DNA of 64,000 bases, taken from NCBI GenBank assembly GCA_023846275.1, contig CM043871.1, positions 28,302,569 through 28,366,568 of the forward strand, written 5' to 3'. Positions 41,129-52,400 of this stretch are shown piece by piece. Position 1 is the stretch's first letter. Every line of letters begins with the position of its first letter. A program made the translations under genes and the position numbers. Under the pieces are notes generated by a model. It did no database searches and was not told the DNA's origin. It worked only from the letters and a program-made list of their open reading frames with translations. Origin of the DNA: Vanilla planifolia (Eukaryota > Streptophyta > Magnoliopsida > Asparagales > Orchidaceae).

Positions 41129-41962
41129 GTTTTTTAATGTGGTTACCAAATTCACATTATGCAACCAGAATGCTTTTTGCCAAGGTACTCCACATTATTA
41201 GTAGATCCATTTAACTGTTGTTTCCTATGGTATGTTTATAACTATATGCAATTTTATTTCATTTCCTTCACCATGTAACTAACTATAGGTTGGTTTGTCA
41301 AGATTACTCTCCTATTAAATATGCTTTTATGCAAAATTTGCTATTAACCTGCTACATGACATGAAACTAGAATTGCAAAGTAGGGGAAAATAAACTATTT
41401 CAAAAGTCTCGGTTTCAGTTTATTTATTAGACTGGATCCTCTCCTCTTTGGTGCTAAAATATAGTGGGCTGAAATGCCTAAACATGTTTGTACCATACCT
41501 AATGGGTGTGATTTTTGTTTTGTAATAGCCAAAATGGAATGAAGGTGTTTCAGGATGCTTGCTTGTAATGAATCAAACTCTTGGAAGCTTTGTCATTTAG
41601 AATACGAGTGTTGCCAATAGAAGTTGTGTTCCCCTGTATTCATTAATAAATTGATTTTATTGACTCTAAAAAATGGCAGAGTGGTAGATCATTGTCAATT
41701 AATGCATTAGAATGTGGGAAAAATCACAGGACATAGCAGTTAAACGAGCAAAATAGAGAAGAGTGTGTTTGTATCATGGAAAACATGCTGATTAGGGAAA
41801 AAATACATTGATGATAAGTCAGGGAAAGTTTCATTATTTTCTAAAAGGAGTAATTGGTTAAGGATATTGATGATTAATTGTCAATGAAGTAGATTGCTAA
41901 CAACTAACAAGGTGAAAACATTTGTGATGGACAATCAAAGGGCAAGTAGGATTATTTATTTT
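41129..41962. other. UTP15 3' flank
   Basis: 3' untranslated and intergenic sequence. No gene is seen. Confidence 0.5.
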
Positions 41963-42514
41963 ATATATGTTGATTTTCAACTATTGATGATCTATTTAAT
42001 CGAAAAAGCTTCATTTTTAAATACAAAGACATGCACAGATTATGATTTAATGCACAAAAACTTAATTAGTGGATGGCAGTCGTCTTTTTCCTGTATTGCA
42101 TTACAATTGTCATTTGATTTCATATTTTGATCTTTTGACATGTTTGATGGGTATTTGCACTTATTTATTGGAAATGGAGTGGTTATGGTATTATTATTTC
42201 ATCTTTGATTTGCTAGTTTTTTATAATTCAAAAGATATATATGTTGCTTTCCACTGTTGATCATCTATTTAATAGAAAAAAAAAAACTTCATTTTTAAAT
42301 ACAACGACATGCACGTATTATGATAAAATGCTCAAAACCTTAATTAGTGGGATGGCAGTCGTCTTTTTCTTGCATGGCGTTACCATTGTCATTTGATTTC
42401 ATATTTTGATCTCTTTGTCACGTTTGATGGGTATTTGCACTTATTTATGGGAAATTTAGTAATGGTATTATTATTTCATCTTTGATTTGCTAGTATTTTA
42501 TAATTCAAAAGATA
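41963..42514. repeat. Tandem duplication of a ~273-bp unit
   Basis: Two adjacent copies start with ATATATGTTG at 41,963 and 42,237 and end with TTTATAATTCAAAAGATA. They share GGATGGCAGTCGTCTTTTTC, TTTCATATTTTGATCT and GATGGGTATTTGCACTTATT. The copies are very similar, so this duplication is younger than the other repeats in the window. Short frames in it are not called as genes. Confidence 0.92.
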
Positions 42515-42891
42515 GCATAAAACAAGATATCTCGTGATGGTTAGTTGTATCAAATTCTTTACGGTATCATTAGCTCATTGGTCATTATGTAATCCTTTTG
42601 ATTATATAATTTTTGATATGCTGCCCTTTAACTCTTCAGAAGAACTACACATACAATTTTCAATACACGTGACTTGAAATCTTTAGATGAAACTTGTGCA
42701 GGCTTCATTTTAGACATGTATTCCTTAACTCTTGTATTTCTTTATGGTCTATGCATTGTTTAAAAGTTTCTTATGACATCAAATATGTTTGATCTTCTTG
42801 ATGTTGGATGTTTCTTAAAATTTTTTAAATAAGTAAATAGTTTAATATTTCTTCTTAGGTGTGCGGACTTTTTTCTGAAGTGTTCGTGTGT

Positions 42892-42936
42892 GTCCTAATT
42901 TGTTATGAGGTGGTTGTGATTATAACAAATTAGGAC
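42892..42936. repeat. Perfect 15-bp inverted repeat
   Basis: Arms GTCCTAATTTGTTAT (42,892-42,906) and ATAACAAATTAGGAC (42,922-42,936) are separated by 15 nt. They could form a hairpin or be the ends of a miniature element remnant. No poly-T tract follows. Confidence 0.9.
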
Positions 42937-43599
42937 TTATGTCGTGTGAGTGGGTATAAAAGATTATAACTTTTCTTTAGGAAAATGATTTCTGATTGTT
43001 ATGATGGCTTTTTGATATTGAATTTGCCACTTTCAATATGTACAAGGACTTATTGTCAATTATCCTATGAAAATTGAGAAGGGTTTTTAATCAAAAGCCC
43101 AGCAGTTCAGCTGCAACTAAGGATGTGAAAGAAATAAGGGAAATATTTGGGGAAAGGATAATGAGGCTAGTCAAGTTCTCAATGTCTTATTGTCTTGAGA
43201 TCAGTTTGGTAGATATTAGCCTTTAGTTGTAAGGGAACCTTGGCTGTGACATGAAGATTCTCTTGTTAGGAGTTATGCGTTTCATCATCCAAGAAAGCTT
43301 TTGAAACAGTTAGGTAGAATGAAATTTGATCATCTTTTAAGTTGAGATTTAATGATGATTTATTTATGATTTATCTCTACCATTAAATGAAAAATATCAC
43401 CATTCACTATAGCCAAGTGTTGTACATTAGATAGGTTGTCCTATTGGCATACCCATGATATTAATGATAAATAGTACCATCGAATATACATTCGTAATTT
43501 AAAAAAAAACTTTTTTAATTGTTATAAATTATAGATTTTAATAAATTTCATGTTTTGAGAATGATATGGAGGATGTTTACAATTTATGAATTATCGATG
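42937..43599. other. Intergenic spacer
   Basis: No gene is seen. Confidence 0.5.
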
Positions 43600-44260
43600 C
43601 TTACATTATGGGAATTTGGTTTGCATGATGATTTAGGTGTTTGACTCAAGTATTTAGCTTAAGTTGATATGTGAACGATCTAGTGTGAGGATTTGGCTTA
43701 CATTTGAGTTGAGAGATTTAACTTGGGAAATGATTTTAGATTTGATATAGGGAATTTACCCCAAGTCGGGGGTAGGAATCCAGTGTAGGAATTTAGCCCA
43801 TATTAGATTTGGAATTTTCTTTGGATTTGGCCTATGTCAAATAAGATTTGTTATTGAATTTTGTCCCAAACTAAAAGAACTGAATAGTATGAGAATTTGG
43901 TCCATGTGAAATTTGGAGTTGTCATAAGAATTTAGTTCCAATAGAATAAGATTTTGTTTGAAAATTTGGCCAATGATAAGGTCTCATATTGAAGTTGACC
44001 AAGGAATTTAGTCCAAGTTTGATATCAAATTTAAAGTTGATTAAGGGATTTAGGACATGTCAAATAAGATTCAGCTTAAAAATTTGGCTCAAACTAAGGG
44101 TTTAAATCTAATGTAAAAATTTGGTCTATGTTAGATTTGAAGACGACTTGATAATCAACCCAATATTATAGTGTGAATTTTGTAGAGTTTGACAAGGAAT
44201 ATAACTAAGTTTGCATTGATAGTTTTAGGGATTGAACTTAAGAAAGAATATAGATTATAA
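43600..44260. repeat. Degenerate short-period repeat
   Basis: The phrase AATTTGGYCCATGT or AATTTAGYCCAAGT followed by a YARATTWGR-like segment recurs roughly every 30-65 bp through this block, for example near 43,787, 43,815, 43,893, 44,007 and 44,112. It looks like an old minisatellite, perhaps a subrepeat of a long LTR. No frame runs through it. Confidence 0.6.
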
Positions 44261-45431
44261 TTTTAGAACTAGTTAAGGCAACATGAAGTTGAGAAATCGT
44301 CAAGGCAATTCAAGTTTGTAAGGCCATTGATGTTATTTGATAATTTCTTGAGGGTTTAAAGGGTTTTGAAATTGAACATATTTGAAGGACTTAAGAAGCT
44401 TTTGGAACATTATTGCATGACGAATATTGCAAAAGGTAGTTTGCTCATTAATGTTTAAGTCGTATGGCTCGAAAAGTTTTTGGAACTTGAAAAGTTTGCA
44501 AGGTGAATTCAAATACTTCAAATGACTTTGAGTTGTTTATGCATAACCATGTATAATTTGATCATCTTTCAGGCATTGAGGATATTTTAGCAATATGTTG
44601 TTGAGATCATTAGGATGAATTATGAGAGCTTAGGGTTAATTTTGTTTGGAATTAGAATTAAGCTATTAATTAGGAGTGTTTTGATAATTTGACAAGTTAA
44701 GAGTGTTCTTGGAAATTTCGGTTTCGAGTTATTTTGATCTTTAGTTGCAATTTATTAAATTAGAAAGGTTTAAAATTAAAAAAATTTGGAGGTAAAGTTT
44801 ATAAAATTTGGGGATGTTTTGTGCAATGTATGCGGGGATTTTTTAATTTTATTTTTGTGTCGAGACATTTCATCATTTTATAACTTTTGTATCATTTTTA
44901 TGCAAAAAATTAAAGGAACTTAGGGCTGGCATTAGAATTTCTTTTTTATATTTTTTAGAATTTATGGGATTTTGTATGAAGGTATGTATGTAATTTTATT
45001 TTTAGTGGTATTTTATATAATTTCAGGAATATTAAAATCATGTAAATGTCCCCAAAAACTATCTACGGGCTTATAGAAAAATTCTAGAAATTTTGAACAA
45101 TATTTTGATTTTTTTTTTATCGGTAATTAGACTTCTGAAATTCGCATTGTTTTTTTATTTCTTTTGTCCGTAAAATAACATCTAAATATTTTTGTACCTA
45201 AGATATCTTGATATTTTTAATCCTTTAGAAAATGTCCAAAATACTGTCAAATCTTTCAAGGAACTAATTTTATAGTTTTTTTTAAAAAAAATTATTTTAT
45301 TCTAATTTATTGTTTTTTTTTTTTCCCTCAATTATGGTGAAGTGGGCGATGATGTAAATAAAAAGCCTTAGTCTTGATTCTTAACGGAACCAAAATAGTC
45401 AATAAAGCAGATTGTGGAGAAGCTATTTAGC
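44261..45431. other. 3' flank of the amine oxidase gene
   Basis: AT-rich sequence without a gene. The right end would hold the amine oxidase 3' untranslated region. No canonical AATAAA was seen close to the stop on the minus strand. Confidence 0.5.
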
Positions 45432-47698
45432 CTAATGTTTGCCAAACGGTTGAGTCCCGATCACGGGATTGTGCTCGAAGAAGTTGTACGGGCGGAGCTC
45501 AAATCCCATGTTGAGCATTGGCATAAGCGGGAAGTCTTCTTGTGAAGGCACGTGATGAACCCCAATGGTATACCAAACCACTATATCAGTATTTTCGATG
45601 GACCGGTTCCTCATGGACCAGACCGCCAGGTTGTCTTCGCCATGACTCATGTCCACATAAACCCCCGATGGCCACTTCTCGCTCTTGTGATACGGAGTCA
45701 CCCATAAACCTTTCTTGGTGTAGTCCGCTCTCTTCTGCGGGTAATCCTCCTCGCTCATCAGCGCGGTGGCCGCCGCGCCGCTTCGGATCAGCCGATAACC
45801 CACCGCGTTACCGAGTCTCGTCTTCACTCCGGGATTCACAAAAAGAAGCTCGCCCGGGGGACCCTCGTTGTGCGCGATGCGCGCATCGGCCTCGGTTTTC
45901 GCCGTCTCGCTGACCACGGTCCAGTAGCTCTTTCTTGGCGTCGTGCAGCCCTCGGCCCTCACCGTTCGAAGGTTGGCCTTCACGAAGGAGTTCTCTGGAC
46001 CGTCGACGTCGAGGTCGAGGTGATAGGTGGCGAAGTGGTCGTGGAAGACGCCGATGGTGTTGGGCGCTACCAGCGTTCCGTGTTGATCGCCGATCATCTG
46101 TTGGGCGTTGGTGTAATCCGTCGCTCGAACTTCCAGCGTTCCAGTAAGCCCGGCCTGAGTAACGTACGCCAAAAGCCATTGATTTGAAGATTAGGTTAAT
46201 TAATGGAAGCTTAGGAGAATTTTGTTAATTACCGAGAGCTTGATGGAGCCGCTGGTTTTGAATTCCCAGTCGAAGACGTAGTCGTAATTCCCCGAGTTGG
46301 CGACGGTCCTAACCACCAAGCTCACCTCCTCTCTGCTTTCCGTAATCTGCGTTTCGTTGCACGGATTAATCGAGATTGCAATTCACCATTGATGTTTCCA
46401 TTCTACAGGTTTTTAATTAACTTACAATTCTTCCCGGAATCGCAATTTCTGTGTGGCGCCAAGAGATGTCCCCTGCGTAGCGTTCGAAGATGCAGATAAC
46501 GTTACGCAGCAGAACAGGGGAGCCGGCGCCGTTAGCGTAATACCCGTCCATGTACTCAGCGTTGTGCGGACAGTCGATGCCCGCCTTCAAGGAGGAGGAA
46601 TATGGCCCAAATCCGTACTCGCCAATGTCGAAGTAGGTCTTGAAGTACCATTCCTCGCTGGGGTCCATGTAGGGCACAAACAGCTCCGAGAGGTATCCTC
46701 TGTAGAGGACGCTCCGGTGAATGTCGTCCTTGCCGTTGTTTACGCCAGCGAGGGAGATCACCAGACCCACACGGCTATCGAAGCCTACGTGAAAGTTCCA
46801 GTTCGCCCATCTGCGTATTCCATTGCAAAAAACAGAGCAATTTACAAGACTGCAACTTAAAGTGAATAATTTCTTCAGTAACGAAGACCGTTTGTAGGTT
46901 TACAAGAGTGTATAACCTGACGACGTTGCCTTCGAAGTTGAAGCCTTTTCCCTCTGGCTGTGTGACAACTACCGGTTTCCCTCTGGGCCCATACGGAGGC
47001 AACTGTCTCGAGGCACGGTACTCAGTGCCGGCGGCGGCGGGCACCGGAATCACTACCCGGTCCTCGTACTCCACAATCTCCACGGCTTCCATGTCGGCTA
47101 CTATGGTTATTCCTTCGATCGGCCTCATGTACAGATTCACCGTCTCCCCTGTCACGAAGCACTGCATCTTAACCAACCTCTTGTCCTGCTTCTCCCCGAA
47201 CCAGCCAATGGCGAAGGTACCGCAGACGACGTCCCTCAGGGCGAGTCCCCTCTTGTTGACGGACTCGAGAAAGGGAGCGTACTTGAAGGGCAGAGCAAGC
47301 ACCGCAACCTGTTCCTCCACGTTGAGCATGGGATAGCCGGACTTTGCCGAGTGCTGGCGGTGGGAGGCGATGGAGTTGTTGTCGAGGTCGATTTTGAGCT
47401 CGTGCGTCTGGCCATTGGCGCGGAGGATGACGAAGGCCCGGCGGGGAGGAAGGGGGTGGAAGGAGGGGTCGGATTGCCATGTCAGGACGGCGTGCTTGTC
47501 GGGCTCGTCGAGGCCCACGTAGTGGAAGCCGAAGGGGTTAGGGGAGAGGTGAGACGAGGACTTGATGATGCTCTGGATGGTGGATATTTCGGAAGGCGAG
47601 AGGGCATCGAGGGGATGGAGGTGGCCGGAACAGATGCAATAGATATAGCAAAGGACGAGGAGAAGGAGATGCACGACAAGAGGCGCACACGAAGCCAT
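45432..47698 (-). CDS. Copper amine oxidase (secreted, TPQ-containing)
   Basis: Oxidises primary amines (putrescine and other di-/polyamines in plants) to aldehyde, ammonia and H2O2. Exons on the minus strand are 47,698-46,917, 46,810-46,426, 46,346-46,233 and 46,154-45,432, with introns of 106, 79 and 78 nt, giving 667 residues. A hydrophobic N-terminus (residues about 6-24, [18 protein letters not shown]) predicts a signal peptide. There is no peroxisomal SKL end (it ends QPFGKH), so apoplastic location is inferred. The catalytic base Asp322 lies in [10 protein letters not shown]. The cofactor Tyr410 lies in [11 protein letters not shown]. The copper ligands are His465 and His467 (FHDHF) and His628 ([15 protein letters not shown]). 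The Cys341/Cys367 pair is conserved. All key residues are present, so the gene looks functional. The exons are GC-rich compared with the neighbourhood. The substrate preference cannot be read from sequence. Confidence 0.95.
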
Positions 47699-47749
47699 TA
47701 TTGGTTTTCCAAAAACAATGCTTCCACTAGCAGTTTGCTACTTCCTTTC

Positions 47750-47757
47750 CTTATATC
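47750..47757 (-). promoter_or_regulatory. TATA-like box of the amine oxidase gene
   Basis: The minus strand reads CGATATAAGG about 53 nt upstream of the start codon, which would give a short leader of about 20-25 nt. It is supported only by motif and position. Confidence 0.4.
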
Positions 47758-49459
47758 GCGATAAAAACCATCTTCGGGTGGATGTGGCCAGAGAAAATGG
47801 AGCAGAGTCAGCGGACGAATGAGAGAAATGGTTGAAGATCTGGAAATCAGAGCCATTGTTTTGAAATAAAATAAAAAAAATATAAAAACAACATCACATC
47901 TCAAAATTTTAACTTAGAAAGTGAAGTAAAATTAAAATATAATAATTATAATATCTTATTATTTACATTTCTTTTGCATATTTAACGATGAATCTTATCT
48001 TCTTGTGATCTAATAAGTCTTCGAGTGATTCATTCCGTAATCCACACATCTTATTTGGGCAAATGGAGCAGGCACGAGGCGAATACAAGTCGTCTAGTAT
48101 GGTTCAAACTACATTATCACAAACGCAAATAAATAATTATAAGATTTAAGACAAATCTTTCAGACAAATAATTGTGGAGCTGAAACAGCCGTACACTTTC
48201 CTGGAATAAAATATTACAAATACGCCATTATCTATGTTTAATGGGTTTTTTTATTCTGAACGGTAAATACGATAGTGAGTATAATTGATTTTTTGTGGCT
48301 ATTATGGGTAATGATAATTGTCTTTTATTTTATGTAATTAAAGTTTTTGTTAACTTCGTTCAGTTTTGGATTGTATTTTTTATATGGTTAACATGAGCTT
48401 ATGACAGCTTCTAAGTATACATCAACCCTTGCTTTGATGCAGTGTGACCACCAAGTATCTCAGTTTATGAACGTTAACAGATAGTGTTATTTTTTATTTA
48501 ATGATCATATAATTATTGTTGAAGTGAGGATGCAGGAATTTATTTTCAATGAAAATTATAAATGAATTCGCAATTTTACACCTTCAAATTCTCTTAACGT
48601 AAAATAACAATTCAGAAAAACATTTTGACAAAAGAAACAAATGTTTTTCTAATGAATAAAACCCAAAAAGCAAAGCAGGGCATGAGGGTTAGGTACCTTT
48701 CACTTAACTGTAGAACACTATCTCTACCAAAAAGAGATGTTTACATAGCTACATGGGGAAGAATTGACCATCAATTAATCCATCATAGATTATAGTTTAC
48801 CTGCGTGATTCTTCAAAGAGCATTAATCCTGCAGATGAAAAACATAATTCAGCACATTACAGTGGATAAAAAATACCAAGTAACCAAAGCCAGGAAGTAT
48901 AGAACAAATAGTGTTTTGATCATAAACAAACTAACAAACCAAAATAAGAAATGGGTTGCGTCTCAATGATATTATTATTATATCTTCTGAGGTCAAGTTT
49001 GATTGATCAAAATTTAACAACAAACAAAACGAAAACATCAAGAGAGTTGACAGTAAAGTTGAGCTGCTTGTAAAGAAAGAAGGAAGATTAGTGAGAAAAT
49101 CGCACACGCACACACACACACATATCCAAATTTGTTTAATAAGCAATTGCAAGAACAAGAAATCATCAAATAAAGAACATAAAAAAGAACTTTAGAACAA
49201 AGTCAAAAGATACAGAAAAGGGTTTAAGCTTATAACAATCGCAAAAATTGACCAGTAAAACAGTATAGCAAAGTTTTACCAAGAATGAGATTTCTTCAGC
49301 TCAGTACAAACTTTCCCACAGAGACTCAAGACCAGATCAACAGAAGAAATGCCATGTTTTCAATGGAGATGCATCAACGGCAAAAACAAATATGATCAAC
49401 TTAATTCGATCAAACACAGAATTTGCCCACGCATCAACTTATCTCAATGGCATCAGATG
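47758..49459. other. Amine oxidase upstream region and NOT2 3' flank
   Basis: No additional gene is seen. The left part is the upstream regulatory region of the amine oxidase gene, and the right part is the 3' side of NOT2. A short (CA)n run lies at about 49,100-49,121. Confidence 0.5.
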
Positions 49460-52400
49460 CTAAGGAAGGTATGCTTGATTTTCAACTGCATCATAATAGA
49501 GTACGAAGTTGTCCTGCAATTTGGATTTAACCAAAAAAAAACTCGAAATAAGTTATCAGAAATAAAAAACAGCAAACCTTCAGTTCATACTAACCTTACG
49601 TATTGTCTGCCATGTATTTGGATCCATGTAATGGTAAGAACCCCTTTCATATGTTTGAGTTTTAACAAGAGGCTCTCCTATTCTCATCAGCCATAACCTA
49701 AGCTCTTTGTGGTAGAACCACCCACGTGTATACCTGCAAAACAATAAATTAAGTATAAAGACTTCCATGATTAGATCTAATAACAATCAAATGGAAGGAA
49801 CAAATTAATCATTCCAGAGTACAAAAGCTAAGTATTGAAGTAATGAGTGCTAACTATCCTTAGTGTCTGAATGCATGTACATAAACACTAATCATAACAG
49901 AATTCATCCAGCTTGTTTTGACTTGGGATATCCAACAAACCAAAGGTGAAATTTGCAATTTAGAGAATACCACTGAAAAATATATGATATTGGCATTTCT
50001 GCTGCATCAGTCCAAGTGCTTATTAAAAGGAATCAACATTATGCAGTTAGGAGGAAAATGTCCAATTAATCAAAACGGAAGTAATGTTCTCATAGCATGT
50101 AAAATTCAAGTATTCAGTTTGGGCTGTTTCAGGGCAGCTGTGGATCTCCACTATTTTTTTTTTAAAATATCTAATAAAATAACTATCATTCCTTGATAAT
50201 AAAAATTAAATGACCAACCAGGGCATTAAAAATGATCTGTGTAGGATGAGAAATCAGTAACAATTGGGCTTCAGAAAGTTGATGTACCATGACAGAGTTA
50301 AGTGATAAGAAGCACAAATGCTCTCGATGCCCACAATAAACAATAAGAAGATGAAGCTCGACAAGATCAGCCCCTAAGCATGATAAGAATGAAGATTGCG
50401 CTCTGGCAGACCATGATCAGGCAACTGGAAGATGAATCCATTGAATTGGAAGACAAAAATATCACACTACAAACTGGCTGAAAATCTAAAAGAAGACCAC
50501 AATACAAACTGACTGAAAACCTTAAAGAGTTTCTGCATGCTGTTACCAACCTCCCAAAGAAGTTTTGGGTGGGTTTTTCTTGAAAATTTATTGAGTATTG
50601 TGAGCTTAATTATGGGTTTAGATGGATAACTAACATTGAATGGAAGAAATAAAGATGGATAGAGATTAAACAATGACTCAGAAAACTCCAATTGGACCAC
50701 CATCGACTCGTTGGATGGTCCGATCCTGTCCATCGGACCATCCTACGTGCATCCGACGAGCTTTGGACCCATCTAATCACTCAATCCAATTCTCAATTGA
50801 ATTGCTTAATGGTCCTCATTGGAAAATCTGTTGTTTCCATTGGATCGTTCAATCCACTTCCATTGAACCATCTAATAAACATTTGATAGAATTGGATTAT
50901 CCGATCTACTTCCATTGAATCATCTAATAACCATTTGATAGAATTGGATCGTCCGATCCACTTCCATGGAACCATCTAATAACCATTTGATAGATCTCAT
51001 ACTCCTAGAGTTCATTTGTTTCATCATTCATTCTTCTTCAGGTCTACATCAAATTGTTTGATCCTCCTATTGGATCATCTAATCTCCACAAATAAAAAAA
51101 CCCAAGACTTGAGACAATCCTTGCCAAAATTCTCTAACTATCCATCCCCCTTATCGTACTTAGTGATAACACATTGGACAATCATCAGACTGTTCGATGA
51201 GTATCTGACAAAGATTTTAGTCTCATTCTCTAGTTTTATTGAAATGTCCAATCTTTTAACCAACCTATCTGATAATCATTTATACCTTTAGATTTTCCTA
51301 CATTCGATAAAAAATCTTTACAAAGCTTGATTACATCCTCCCATTAGCTCCATAGTTACAATTCAATCTCTAATTTTCATTCACTCCCTCATATGTTTTA
51401 TAATCTCGTATTTCCCCCAAATCCCTTCCAAAACAAAGATCAAGATAAAATATTACCTTGCTTCTTTAAAAAGACAAATTCTCCAAATTGAGTTCTTTCA
51501 CAACCTTCTTTGCAGTCCCTTCAACACTCTTCTCCTTTGCATGGCTTCCCTAGGAGCAAACTTTCTTAGGAGCTTTCTCTCTCTCCTCAATCCATACGTC
51601 AGTAAACTTAATGCCTTGATGGATGTATTAAATACCTTTTCATGAATCTTAATATAAAAATTAATATTCAATGAGAACTAAAGGGGAAAACTATGACGAG
51701 CCTACTTTAGATAAATTTCAGATTTGGAAGTATTGTTTAATCCTTTCTTTAGTCCCTAGCAGCTCCACTTACAAAGCCTGCTGATAGTCATATCCAAGCC
51801 CTAGGTAAAGAACAAAAGTACCTAACAAAAAAAACACAAGATCCAATCCAAACTATGCTGATAATAAACTGGTTAGCTAATTAAATAATATTTTGAAAAT
51901 TAAATATCATGTCAAACAAGCCAAGTACATCTACAGGTATGAAAACAAATTGGATATGAAGATGGTGATATTACAATTCATTAGCTGCAAACAACTGAGC
52001 CTCGTCCTTTGGCATGCTGCGTAGAAAGAAACAAAAGAATAGTTAGAAAATGAATACAGTACAAAACTGAAGCAAGCAAGAAGAAAATACCTGTAAAAGA
52101 TGTAGAATAACGTTCCCATGTGGAACTTAGCAAAATGTCCTTGCTGCAACAACAAATCATATTTAGGAAAACTATCTCACACACAGAAATCACTGAAAAT
52201 TATTAGAAGTTGACGCACCTTTAAAAGTGGTGAAGGTTTAGAGTAATAACAAGCTGGAATAGAATACTCGGGCTCTCCTTTTGCAGGTTCGTCCGACCAT
52301 GGCGAACTAAATTTCTTGTGTAAATCACCAGGTGAACTTAACAAATTCAATCCCAATGTGGTAAGATCCATCCCCATGGCAAGGGATGCTAGATTTGGGT

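Larger units (their letters stand above)
49734..51974 (-). other. NOT2 intron of 2.24 kb with repeats
   Basis: An intron between the ANEL and YTRGW exons. It contains a perfect hairpin and a 52-bp tandem repeat (listed separately) in a block rich in TTGGATCRTCCGATCC-like words (about 50,690-51,290), probably an inserted repeat element. Open frames in it are by-products of the repeat. Confidence 0.7.

Noticed and set aside
45542..47764. Several frames of 100-142 codons opposite or beside the amine oxidase exons
   Set aside because: They are shadow frames of GC-rich coding DNA. The amine oxidase reading has all catalytic and splice signals.
50839..50994. CRISPR-like short tandem units
   Set aside because: The units are contiguous without unique spacers and lie in a plant intron.
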